Of a stretch of DNA of 15,238 nucleotides, positions 5,916 through 12,855 are shown in pieces. Source of the DNA: Nitrospinae bacterium RIFCSPLOWO2_12_FULL_45_22 (lineage in GTDB: Bacteria; 2-12-FULL-45-22); assembly GCA_001803565.1 (NCBI GenBank), contig MHDQ01000151.1, forward strand, positions 1 to 15,238, given 5' to 3'. The position numbers and the translations under genes were made by a program. Below the pieces are notes generated by a model, which ran no database searches, was not told where the DNA came from, and saw only the letters and a program-made list of their open reading frames with translations. The stretch's first letter is position 1; each line of letters begins with the position of its first letter.

Positions 5916-7124
5916 TCAATCCCTTGCCAGGATCTCGCGAGATATGATGACCCGCTGGATCTCTGAAGTCCCTTCATAGATAGTAGTTATCCGGGCATCC
6001 CGATAGTGTCGCTCTACCCCATATTCCCGGATATAGCCATAACCACCATGGATCTGTAATGCCTCATCTGCGACTTGTTTAGCCATCTCTGAGGCAAAGA
6101 GCTTAGCCATAGAAGAGGCCAGGAGAAAATCCTCACCCTGATCTTTTAAATAGGCCGCCCCTAAATACATCTTGCGGGCCGCCGTAATACCGACGACCAT
6201 ATCGGCCAGCTTGAATTGGATGGCCTGGAAATTAGATATCGGTTGGTCAAACTGAACCCTTTCCTGTGAGTATTTTAATGCCTTTTGATAAGCGGCTTTA
6301 GCAATACCTACCGCCTGGGCTGCAATCTCTATCCGGCCCCCGGTCAAGCCTCGCAAGACATACGAGAGACCTTTTCCCGGCATACCCAGCAGGTTCTCTT
6401 TAGGTACCAGGCAATTCTCTAATACCAGTTCAGTAGTAGGTGAGGCATGGATTCCCAGCTTTTCTTCTACTTTTCCGATGCCAAATCCCGGGGCTTTTCT
6501 CTCCACCACAAACGCACTTAGACCTTTCTTGCCTTTAGCTCGGTCCGTAGCGGCCAGGACAATGTAGATATCGGCTTTGCCACCATTGGTAATAAACTGC
6601 TTGACTCCATTCAGCAAATAATGATCGCCATCGAGGTCAGCGGCCATCTTGCAGTTGCCTACATCAGAGCCAGCATTAGGTTCAGTAAAGGCAATGGCCC
6701 CCAGCATCTCTCCCCGGGCTAATTTGGGCAGGTATTTTTGGCGGGCTTCCGGGGCGCCTAACTCTACTATAGAGTCAATAGCTGTCCCATGCACCGCCAT
6801 AGCTACAGCTATGCACGGGCAAGCAGCGGCAATAATCTCAATGGTAACAGCATAAAAGGTATATGGCATACCCCCTCCGCCATACTGCTCTGGTATAAAA
6901 GTACCTAATATACCACTTTCCCCCAGCTTTTGTATTATCTCATCCATACCCGAAGGGAGGATTATCTGACCGTTCTCACAACGAATACCTTCCTGGTCAA
7001 AGCGGCCAGCCATAGGCTCTATCTCGGCAGCAAACTTCTGCGCCAAATCCAGCAGCATAAACCCCGTCTCCAGTTGATCGGCAGAAAAGTTCATGCTTTT
7101 CAGTTCCCGTTTTATATCCTTCAT
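5916..7124 (-). CDS. acyl-CoA dehydrogenase
   Basis: An FAD flavoenzyme that oxidises an acyl-CoA to the trans-2-enoyl-CoA, passing electrons to an electron-transfer flavoprotein. The 402-aa product has the N-terminal helical domain, the central AFTEPNAGSD signature (about 145-154) followed by the NGVKQFITNG beta-domain block, and the C-terminal GGYGYIREYGVERHYRDARI block. The IYEGTSEIQR motif contains the catalytic base Glu at about 384. That Glu position is the short- and medium-chain type. The ATG at 7124 is chosen because AAGG sits 9 bases upstream; a TTG two codons earlier is possible. It lies 38 bases after hrcA on the same strand, so the two are probably co-transcribed. No electron-transfer flavoprotein or thiolase gene is adjacent, so the substrate is unknown. 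Confidence 0.95.
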   Translation of the reverse strand: MKDIKRELKSMNFSADQLETGFMLLDLAQKFAAEIEPMAGRFDQEGIRCENGQIILPSGMDEIIQKLGESGILGTFIPEQYGGGGMPYTFYAVTIEIIAAACPCIAVAMAVHGTAIDSIVELGAPEARQKYLPKLARGEMLGAIAFTEPNAGSDVGNCKMAADLDGDHYLLNGVKQFITNGGKADIYIVLAATDRAKGKKGLSAFVVERKAPGFGIGKVEEKLGIHASPTTELVLENCLVPKENLLGMPGKGLSYVLRGLTGGRIEIAAQAVGIAKAAYQKALKYSQERVQFDQPISNFQAIQFKLADMVVGITAARKMYLGAAYLKDQGEDFLLASSMAKLFASEMAKQVADEALQIHGGYGYIREYGVERHYRDARITTIYEGTSEIQRVIISREILARD

Positions 7125-7162
7125 GTCCAATAACCTTATCCAGGGCTTGTCGAAAAATCTTA

Positions 7163-8218
7163 TTAATAATTACTTAATAACCGGCTGACTGCGTTGGCAG
7201 TATAATCAACTATAGCAATAATGCGGGGATATTCCATCCTTTTAGGCCCGATTATCCCCAGGGTGCCAACCGTCTTATTCCCATATTTATAGGTATGCGT
7301 AACCAGGCTACAATCTTGCATTTCTTCCACCATACTCTCTGACCCGATTAATATCCTTACCCCTTCTTCCTCCATACATTTATCTAAGAGTTTAATAAGG
7401 TTACTTTTTTCTTCGAAGGCGGTAAAGATAGCCTTCATTTTTTCTATATTACTGGCAAACTCCGGTTGGTCGAGGATGTTAACCGTCCCACCCAGATAGA
7501 TTTCTCCCTCTAAACCCGTTTGTTCAGAAAAGGTTCTTTTACTTAATTGGATAGCTTTTTTTAACAGGTTATCATATTCTTCCTTTTCCTTGCGCATCAT
7601 TTTTTCAACCTTATGGCGTATCTCCCGCAAGGTCATACCGGCAAACTCATGGTTCAGATAATGTGATATACTTTCTAGCTTGTCCTGCGAAATATCTTCA
7701 TCTAGCTCGATAATTTTGTTATGTACCAGGCCAGATTCAGTCACAAATATAACCAGAGCCTGATCAGCACGCATACGGATAAATTCTATATGCTTAAATA
7801 CGCTGATGGATAATTTAGGAAGGAATACTAACCCTGCCTGCCTGGAGATAGCAGAGAGCATCCTGGAGGTAGTTTCCATAATTTGTTCAAGCTCGTTGAG
7901 ATTCTCTTTCAGTCTCCGGTCTATCTGATCAGTTTCAGCCTTTGACAGAGGGGGAATATTTACCAGGTTGTCCACATAAATCCGATACGCCCGGTCAGTA
8001 GGCATGCGGCCTGCAGAGGTGTGGGGTTGAGTCAATAAACCCATCTCTTCTAAGTCTGCCATAGTATTCCTTATAGTGGCTGGGCTCAAGCCCAGGGTGT
8101 ACTTCTTAGAAATGGTTCTAGAGCCCACAGGTTCTGCAGTAGCAATATGGCTATCAACTAGAGCCATCAAAATTGCTCTATTCCTTTCACTTAATAGGTA
8201 TTGATCGGCTATAGACAT
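7163..8218 (-). CDS. hrcA: heat-inducible transcription repressor HrcA
   Basis: HrcA represses heat-shock operons (groESL, dnaK) by binding the CIRCE element, and GroEL keeps it active. The 351-aa product has the N-terminal winged helix (about residues 5-75) with the family hallmark VGSRTISKKY, then LSPATIRNTMADLEEMGLL and QPHTSAGRMPTDRAYRIYVD. The GAF-like and dimerisation regions fill the rest, ending in IIGPKRMEYPRIIAIVDYTA. GGGGGAGGGG lies 10 bases upstream of the ATG at 8218. It is normally followed by grpE-dnaK-dnaJ, but here the next gene is an acyl-CoA dehydrogenase. I find no CIRCE repeat (TTAGCACTC-N9-GAGTGCTAA) upstream, so autoregulation through a canonical site is not evident. 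Confidence 0.96.
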   Translation of the reverse strand: MSIADQYLLSERNRAILMALVDSHIATAEPVGSRTISKKYTLGLSPATIRNTMADLEEMGLLTQPHTSAGRMPTDRAYRIYVDNLVNIPPLSKAETDQIDRRLKENLNELEQIMETTSRMLSAISRQAGLVFLPKLSISVFKHIEFIRMRADQALVIFVTESGLVHNKIIELDEDISQDKLESISHYLNHEFAGMTLREIRHKVEKMMRKEKEEYDNLLKKAIQLSKRTFSEQTGLEGEIYLGGTVNILDQPEFASNIEKMKAIFTAFEEKSNLIKLLDKCMEEEGVRILIGSESMVEEMQDCSLVTHTYKYGNKTVGTLGIIGPKRMEYPRIIAIVDYTANAVSRLLSNY

Positions 8219-8318
8219 GATAAGACTACCCCTCCCCCTTTAAATATGCGCAACTTAACCCTCGGGAGATAGTAAAAAATTATATATTTAATGGGTAGAA
8301 TTTTCAACTTCATCTCGC

Positions 8319-8347
8319 TTATTACCAACTTATCGTACCTTTGTCAA
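8319..8347 (-). promoter_or_regulatory. hrcA: Candidate hrcA promoter
   Basis: On the minus strand a perfect TTGACA (8347-8342) is followed after 17 bases by TAATAA (8324-8319), about 100 bases before the hrcA start. The -35 is ideal and the -10 weak. No CIRCE operator overlaps it. Confidence 0.45.
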
Positions 8348-8471
8348 GCAAACTTAATCTGGACATTCCCCAAAAATTTATCCCTGGAAGGGTAAATTAA
8401 CGTATGGGACATGGTTTTAGAAGATAGGAAAGGTGAAATTTTCCGGGGAGACTCCAAACACAAAATTCTTC

Positions 8472-8498
8472 TTGACCTTTGAAGGATATTTATATTAT
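8472..8498 (+). promoter_or_regulatory. Candidate plus-strand promoter upstream of the molybdoenzyme subunits
   Basis: TTGACC (8472-8477) and TATTAT (8493-8498) are separated by 15 bases, shorter than ideal. The 20-bp inverted repeat TTAGGCA-N6-TGCCTAA (8505-8524) falls on the predicted start point, as an operator would. The 237-base leader to the next gene is long. Confidence 0.3.
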
Positions 8499-8504
8499 CC
8501 TGAA

Positions 8505-8524
8505 TTAGGCAAACATATGCCTAA
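8505..8524. promoter_or_regulatory. Operator-like inverted repeat
   Basis: A perfect 7-bp inverted repeat TTAGGCA / TGCCTAA with a 6-base spacer, a size typical of dimeric regulator sites. It lies directly downstream of the candidate -10 at 8493-8498. It is followed by GCTTTT, so a weak terminator hairpin is an alternative. Confidence 0.35.
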
Positions 8525-8529
8525 GCTTT

Positions 8530-8594
8530 TGTAGGGCGGGGCTTTAGTCCGGTAACTGTGGTGATATAACTCAAGCCTAAAGGCTTGCCCGACA
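8530..8594. repeat. Inverted pair of GTAG-like hairpin repeats
   Basis: The unit at 8530-8552 (TGTAGGGC then a CTTTAG core) and the reverse complement of 8572-8594 (TGTCGGGC then the same CTTTAG core) agree at 16 of 23 positions. The right unit forms a clean hairpin, CAAGCC-TAAA-GGCTTG (8572-8587). The left one is weaker. The arrangement, a GTAG-type foot followed by a hairpin, in inverted pairs, is that of REP or REPIN elements. Confidence 0.5.
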
Positions 8595-8705
8595 ATGCTT
8601 TGCAATGAAGATTGCATAATTCGGTATCTTTAGTATCTTTACCCCGTTAGAAAGGAAGTTCGCTCGGTAAAGGCGGGGAGGGGAAAATTAAGGGTGTAGG
8701 GGGTT

Positions 8706-8711
8706 TATAAT
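8706..8711 (+). promoter_or_regulatory. Consensus -10 box ahead of the iron-sulfur subunit gene
   Basis: A perfect TATAAT lies 24 bases before the ATG at 8736 and would give an mRNA leader of about 18 bases containing the GGGGAGG ribosome-binding site (8722-8728). No recognisable -35 lies 16-18 bases upstream; that stretch is G-rich, so an activator may be needed if it is used. Confidence 0.35.
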
Positions 8712-8735
8712 CTTTAGTTTAGGGGAGGCTAGGTT

Positions 8736-9758
8736 ATGGCTTACGAGGTGCTTAAAAAAGCGGACCTTATGAAATCTAAGCGGCAACTAGCAATGGTCAT
8801 TGACCTCAATAAATGCATAGGGTGCCATACCTGTACTATTGGCTGCAAGAGACTCTGGACAGAAGACGAAGGCATGGCCCATATGTATTGGAATGATGTG
8901 GTGACGGTACCTGGTCGGGGCTATCCCCGGGATTGGCAAAAACTTGGGGGCGGTTATAAAGACCAGATGCCCCAGAAAGGTACCCTTCCCACTAAGGCCG
9001 ACTATGGGGAGGCCTGGGAATTTAATTATGAGGAGGTATTTTTTCAAGGCAAAGGTTTGGATACCCATCTCAAGCCCACAGGTACTGCTACGGATTGGGG
9101 CCCCAACTGGGAAGAAGATCAGGGGGCCGGGGAATATCCCAATAGCTATTACTTCTATTTACCGCGTATCTGTAACCACTGCAGCAAACCTGCCTGTGTA
9201 GAGGCCTGCCCCAGGAACGCTCTGTATAAGAGGCCAGAGGATGGCATTGTCCTCCAGGACCAGGAGCGCTGTCAGGGGTACCGTTACTGTAATGAGGCCT
9301 GTCCGTACAAAAAGACCTATTTCAATTTTAAAAAGGCTAAGAGTCAAAAATGTATCTTCTGCTATCCCCGGCTGGAGAAGAAGGTAGCCAATGCCTGTGC
9401 CCGGATGTGCCCCGGCCGGGTCCGGTGGGTAAGCTATAAGGAAGATAAGAGCGGGCCGGTTTATAAATTGACCGAGAAATGGAAAGTGGCTTTACCCTTA
9501 CACCCAGAGTTTGAGACCGAACCTAATGTCTTTTATGTCCCACCCCTATCACCACCTCAATATGGTCCTGATGGTAGTCTGCTGGACGAGCCCAGGATAC
9601 CTATCGAGTATCTCAAGTCGCTCTTTGGGCCGGCAGTAGAAGAGGCATTAAATACTTTGAAGGAAGAGATGGGCAAGAGGAGAAATGGCGGCTCGTCAGA
9701 ACTCCTGGATATCCTTATAGCCAGAAGATTTAATGATATGTTTAAATTGGAGGTCTAA
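8736..9758 (+). CDS. type II DMSO reductase family iron-sulfur (beta) subunit
   Basis: This is the electron-transfer subunit of a complex molybdoenzyme of the ethylbenzene dehydrogenase / dimethylsulfide dehydrogenase / (per)chlorate or selenate reductase / NarH branch. The 340-aa product has four cysteine groups: C27-C30-C33-C37; C146-C149-C154-C158; C179-C185-C189; and C206-C209 with C221-C225. In the third group the usual second cysteine is Tyr182 (CQGYRYC), the substitution that in NarH-type subunits gives a [3Fe-4S] cluster. The prediction is thus three [4Fe-4S] and one [3Fe-4S]. Length agrees with EbdB, SerB and ClrB. GGGGAGG lies 7 bases before the ATG. There is no signal peptide, as normal for this subunit, which is exported bound to a Tat-dependent alpha subunit. 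No alpha gene is adjacent. The reaction cannot be told from beta alone. Confidence 0.92.
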   Translation: MAYEVLKKADLMKSKRQLAMVIDLNKCIGCHTCTIGCKRLWTEDEGMAHMYWNDVVTVPGRGYPRDWQKLGGGYKDQMPQKGTLPTKADYGEAWEFNYEEVFFQGKGLDTHLKPTGTATDWGPNWEEDQGAGEYPNSYYFYLPRICNHCSKPACVEACPRNALYKRPEDGIVLQDQERCQGYRYCNEACPYKKTYFNFKKAKSQKCIFCYPRLEKKVANACARMCPGRVRWVSYKEDKSGPVYKLTEKWKVALPLHPEFETEPNVFYVPPLSPPQYGPDGSLLDEPRIPIEYLKSLFGPAVEEALNTLKEEMGKRRNGGSSELLDILIARRFNDMFKLEV

Positions 9759-9761
9759 GCC

Positions 9762-10445
9762 ATGAAATGCGACAAGGTTAACCATACCAAAGAAGAGATA
9801 TTAGATCCTGGTTCCCCGGTCTGGGACGGGGTCAAGGCAGAAAAGATCGCCCTTGACTCTACCCCTATAAATACCATCCCTACTTCTAAATATATAGTTG
9901 AGACTATCAAACGGGAAAAGATCGGTAAGGTAAAATCCATCGAGGTAAAATCCCTCCATAATGGGAAGGAGATATTCTTCTGGTGTCGCTGGAAAGACGA
10001 TACAGAAAATAGAGAGATTACCGATGTAAATACCTTTGTGGATGGGCTGGGCATGATGTTCCCCATGAAGGGGGATGCCAAGATCGAAGAGATGGGCTCA
10101 AAAAAAGAGCCGGTAAATCTCTGGTACTGGCGGGCAGATTTTGATGATAAGCCGCACAACCTTACTGCCCAAGGTATAGGCTCTACCCAGGCAAGTGAGA
10201 AGAGCTTCTTATTCTCTAAATCCAAATGGGAAAATGGTTACTGGACAGTGATTATGGGCCGACCTCTGACCGTTAAAGCGCAATTGAAAGAAGCGGTTCA
10301 GTTCAAGCCCGGGCAGACCTTCAAGGCCGGCTGGGCAGTGATGGAAGGGAGTAATAATGAGCGGGGTGGGGCCATGTCTTTCTCGGTTTATTTTAGAAAC
10401 CTGGATTTAGTTGACGGTGCCCCGGCCAAGGCCAGGAAAGGCTAA
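9762..10445 (+). CDS. ethylbenzene dehydrogenase-type b-heme (gamma) subunit
   Basis: The 227-aa product belongs to the EB_dh heme-binding family (EbdC, DdhC, SerC, ClrC), which passes electrons between the beta subunit and a periplasmic carrier. Seen: LDPGSPVWDG at the N-terminus, WCRWKDDTEN, then the MGSKKEPVNLWYWRAD block with Met111 at the position of the heme-ligating Met. Near the C-terminus are GYWTVIMGRPLT and the AGWAVMEGSNNERGGAMSFSVYF block. In EbdC the second ligand is a Lys close to this last block; here I see Met205 and no Lys, so the ligand set may differ. The gene starts 3 bases after the beta stop, with GGAGG at 9749-9753. It has no signal peptide, and the in-frame TAA at 9756-9758 rules out a longer N-terminus. 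That is unlike the periplasmic homologues. Confidence 0.88.
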   Translation: MKCDKVNHTKEEILDPGSPVWDGVKAEKIALDSTPINTIPTSKYIVETIKREKIGKVKSIEVKSLHNGKEIFFWCRWKDDTENREITDVNTFVDGLGMMFPMKGDAKIEEMGSKKEPVNLWYWRADFDDKPHNLTAQGIGSTQASEKSFLFSKSKWENGYWTVIMGRPLTVKAQLKEAVQFKPGQTFKAGWAVMEGSNNERGGAMSFSVYFRNLDLVDGAPAKARKG

Positions 10446-10596
10446 AGTATACCAACCAATTTACTTAATACCTCAATGATTAAGCGAGTTAAAACGGATT
10501 GCATATTAATTGTGACCCCCTACAAAATTGTTAAATCCTGTTAATCCTGTCTAAAAATCCCCGCCGAAGGCGGTTAATTTAAACCAGAGGTAAGAG
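10446..10596 (+). other. Gap before purA with small repeats
   Basis: The gap contains a short tandem repeat, AATCCTGTT then AATCCTGTC (10534-10551), of a kind often seen dispersed between genes. It also has a small hairpin CCGCC-GAA-GGCGG (10561-10573) followed by TTAATTT, too weak to call a terminator. TTGTTA (10529-10534) with TAAAAA 18 bases on could be a purA promoter, but the match is poor. Confidence 0.35.
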
Positions 10597-11889
10597 ATGT
10601 CGGTACAAGTAGTAGTAGGCGCCCAATGGGGTGACGAAGGGAAGGGTAAGATAGTAGACGTATTATCAGAAAAGGCCGACGTGATTGCCCGCTATCAGGG
10701 GGGGCCTAATGCTGGCCATACCGTGGTCTTAGAGCAGGACAAGTTTGTCCTGCATTTGATCCCTTCGGGAATATTACGCCCCGCTAAGGTTTGTATTGTT
10801 GGCCATGGCGTGGTAGTAGACCCAGAAGCCCTCCTGGAAGAGATAGCTGCTTTAGAAAATAAAAATATTAAAGTAAAAGGAAATCTGTTTGCCAGCAAAA
10901 AGGCCCATCTTATTATGCCTTATCACAAGATTATTGACCAGCGCAGTGAACAACTGAGGGGAAATCAGATGATAGGCACCACCGGCCGGGGTATCGGGCC
11001 AGCATATACAGACAAGGTCGCTCGTCTGGGTATTCGGCTGGCCGATCTTTTAGATAGTAACTTGTTTAAAGAAAAGTTGCTGGTAAATCTGCAAGAAAAA
11101 AACTTCCTCTTAAAGAATTTCTATGGCCTCCCCGATCTCTCCTTTGACACAGTATATGCCCAATATATGTCCTATGGTGAAAGATTAAAGGATTATATAA
11201 CCGATACCGATGCCCTTATGAAAGAAGCCCTCGGGCAAGGACGTAGTATCTTGATAGAAGGAGCTCAGGGCACTATGCTGGATGTAGATCATGGCACTTA
11301 TCCTTTTGTGACCTCATCTAGTTCCAGTGTGGGAGGAGTTTGTACTGGCCTGGGGATTGCTCCATCAAGGATTGATGAGGTTATAGGAGTAGCCAAGGCC
11401 TATACTACCCGCGTGGGCAGTGGTCCTTTCCCCACAGAGCTGACGAATGACTCAGGCCAAAAATTACGGGACCGAGGCAATGAATATGGTGCTACTACCG
11501 GTAGGCCCCGGCGCTGTGGCTGGTTTGATGCCGTGGTCGTGCGGCATGCCGTATGGGTTAATGGTATCAAGAAGCTGGCTATTACTAAATTAGATGTACT
11601 GGATCAGTTCGATAAAATCTTTATCTGTACCGGCTATCGCTATAAAGGGGAGATGTTCCGGGATATGCCATGCGAGACAGAGGTGTTAGAAAAGCTCACG
11701 CCGGTATATAAAGAATTGGAGGGTTGGCGGCAAAATACTGCGGGACTCACTTCCTATGAACATTTGCCTTTAAAGGCTAAAAATTATCTAAAGCGCCTTT
11801 CTGACGAGGTAGAAGCAAATATCTCTTTGATCTCTACCGGCCCCCAACGTACCCAAACTATTTTCTTAAAGAATGACGGGATATGCTAG
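10597..11889 (+). CDS. purA: adenylosuccinate synthetase
   Basis: PurA makes adenylosuccinate from IMP, aspartate and GTP, the first committed step from IMP to AMP, in the cytoplasm. The 430-aa product is full length. It shows GAQWGDEGKGK (residues 8-18) with catalytic Asp13, GGPNAGHTVV with catalytic His41, GTTGRGIGPAY, and the EGAQGTMLDVDHGTYPFVTSS block. VGSGPFPTEL and the C-terminal STGPQRTQTI, the guanine and IMP contact region, complete the set. The start is fixed by the conserved N-terminus and by AGAGGT about 7 bases upstream. Its last 7 bases overlap tatA, so it heads a coupled purA-tatA-tatC-pyrF run. Nothing unusual is seen in the protein. Confidence 0.98.
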   Translation: MSVQVVVGAQWGDEGKGKIVDVLSEKADVIARYQGGPNAGHTVVLEQDKFVLHLIPSGILRPAKVCIVGHGVVVDPEALLEEIAALENKNIKVKGNLFASKKAHLIMPYHKIIDQRSEQLRGNQMIGTTGRGIGPAYTDKVARLGIRLADLLDSNLFKEKLLVNLQEKNFLLKNFYGLPDLSFDTVYAQYMSYGERLKDYITDTDALMKEALGQGRSILIEGAQGTMLDVDHGTYPFVTSSSSSVGGVCTGLGIAPSRIDEVIGVAKAYTTRVGSGPFPTELTNDSGQKLRDRGNEYGATTGRPRRCGWFDAVVVRHAVWVNGIKKLAITKLDVLDQFDKIFICTGYRYKGEMFRDMPCETEVLEKLTPVYKELEGWRQNTAGLTSYEHLPLKAKNYLKRLSDEVEANISLISTGPQRTQTIFLKNDGIC

Positions 11890-12116
11890 GCATTGGGATG
11901 CAGGAGTTAATACTAATCCTGGTAATTGCTTTAATAGTCTTCGGGCCTAAACGCTTACCAGAACTGGCCCGCTCCATGGGCCGGGCAGTTGCTGAATTCC
12001 GGAAGGCCTCTGAAGATATAAAAGAAAGTCTGACCTTGAACCTTGAGGAAGAGAAGGAGTGGAAAAAGGACCATACGGTAAAAGAGTTAGCTGAAACCAG
12101 TCATGAAACCCCTTAA
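11883..12116 (+). CDS. tatA: twin-arginine translocase subunit TatA
   Basis: TatA oligomerises to form the pathway by which folded proteins with RR signal peptides cross the inner membrane. The 77-aa product has the typical start MLGIGMQELILILVIALIVFGPKRLPELARSMG: one short membrane helix (about 6-20), the FGPKRLPEL hinge, then an amphipathic helix (about 24-42) and a charged tail. A second ATG at codon 6 exists, but the MxGIGMQE form is common in the family. The gene overlaps the end of purA by 7 bases and tatC by 14 bases, so translation is probably coupled. No separate tatB is present, so this protein may serve both roles, as in minimal TatAC systems. Confidence 0.93.
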   Translation: MLGIGMQELILILVIALIVFGPKRLPELARSMGRAVAEFRKASEDIKESLTLNLEEEKEWKKDHTVKELAETSHETP

Positions 12117-12855
12117 ACAGGATGACAAGATACCATTTACCGAACATCTAGAGGAATTACGCACCCGGCTATTGATAGTCCTGGCCTCAATAGCCGTTGG
12201 TTTCATGACCTGTTACTACTTCTCTGGTTGGTTAGTAGAGTTCATCCGGCGACCATTAGGCCGGGAATTAATATTCATAGCCCCTACCGAGGCCTTTTTT
12301 ATCAACTTAAAGCTCGCCTTTTTTGGTGGATTATTTTTGGCTACCCCTATTATTCTATTCCAGACCTGGCGCTTTGTGGCCCCTGGCTTACTGGAAAAAG
12401 AGAAAAGACTTACCCTGCCCATCGTGGCATCATCGTCCATATTTTTTCTCCTGGGTTCCCTCTTTGCCTATTATATTATCCTGCCTATAGGCACCCAGTT
12501 TTTTTTGAGCTTTGCTACCGAAGGGCTCCAGCCCATGATCTCGGTGGGCAATTACCTCTCTTTCTCAACCAAACTGATCCTGGCCTTCGGCATAGTCTTC
12601 CAGTTGCCAGTAGCCATATTCTTTCTCAGTAAATTAGGAATACTCCGGTCTAAGACCTTAAGACAAAACCGGCGTTATGCTATCTTGATAATATTTATTG
12701 TAGCGGCTATCTTAACCCCCCCAGACGTTATCAGTCAGGTAATGATGGCTATCCCTCTCTTACTCCTTTATGAAGGAGGTATCTGGGTAGCGAAACTGGT
12801 GGAGCGGGGCAGAAGTCAGGCAGAGGGACCTGTAGAGGATGAAAGCACAGGATAG
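12103..12855 (+). CDS. tatC: twin-arginine translocase subunit TatC
   Basis: TatC is the six-helix membrane receptor that recognises twin-arginine signal peptides. The 250-aa product contains the conserved N-terminal FTEHLEELRTRLL (about 12-24, with signal-contacting Glu15), IAPTEAFFINLK (59-70), the RFVAPGLLEKEKR loop (90-102, with the second conserved Glu) and PIGTQFFLSFA. Hydrophobic segments agree with six helices. The ATG at 12103 lies within the end of tatA (14-base overlap), and the last 17 bases overlap pyrF. There is no strong ribosome-binding site, which suggests coupling to tatA. Exported Tat substrates are not encoded nearby; a molybdoenzyme alpha subunit for the genes at 8736-10445 would be an expected client. 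Confidence 0.97.
   Translation: MKPLKQDDKIPFTEHLEELRTRLLIVLASIAVGFMTCYYFSGWLVEFIRRPLGRELIFIAPTEAFFINLKLAFFGGLFLATPIILFQTWRFVAPGLLEKEKRLTLPIVASSSIFFLLGSLFAYYIILPIGTQFFLSFATEGLQPMISVGNYLSFSTKLILAFGIVFQLPVAIFFLSKLGILRSKTLRQNRRYAILIIFIVAAILTPPDVISQVMMAIPLLLLYEGGIWVAKLVERGRSQAEGPVEDESTG

Larger units (their letters stand above)
8219..8735. other. 517-bp divergent intergenic region
   Basis: There is no gene here. From left to right it contains the hrcA ribosome-binding site and promoter (minus strand) and a plus-strand promoter candidate at 8472-8498. A 7-bp perfect inverted repeat TTAGGCA/TGCCTAA follows at 8505-8524, then a pair of inverted GTAG-like hairpins (8530-8594). Next come a small hairpin TGCAAT/ATTGCA (8601-8616), two direct copies of TATCTTTA nine bases apart (8625-8632 and 8634-8641), and a CTTTACC/GGTAAAG inverted pair (8637-8643 and 8666-8672). 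It ends with G-runs (8674-8703) and a TATAAT just ahead of the iron-sulfur subunit gene. Individual roles are inferred only. Confidence 0.6.

Noticed and set aside
9755-10225. Minus-strand frame of 156 codons opposite the gamma subunit
   Set aside because: It is antisense to a recognised EB_dh family gene with a clear ribosome-binding site; no domain is apparent.
10561-10573. Hairpin CCGCC-GAA-GGCGG as the terminator of the beta/gamma operon
   Set aside because: It lies over 100 bases after the gamma stop, the stem is 5 bp, and the following TTAATTT is not a proper U-tract.
12228-12632. 134-codon plus-strand frame inside tatC
   Set aside because: It is a different frame of a clear TatC gene, without a plausible start or family match.
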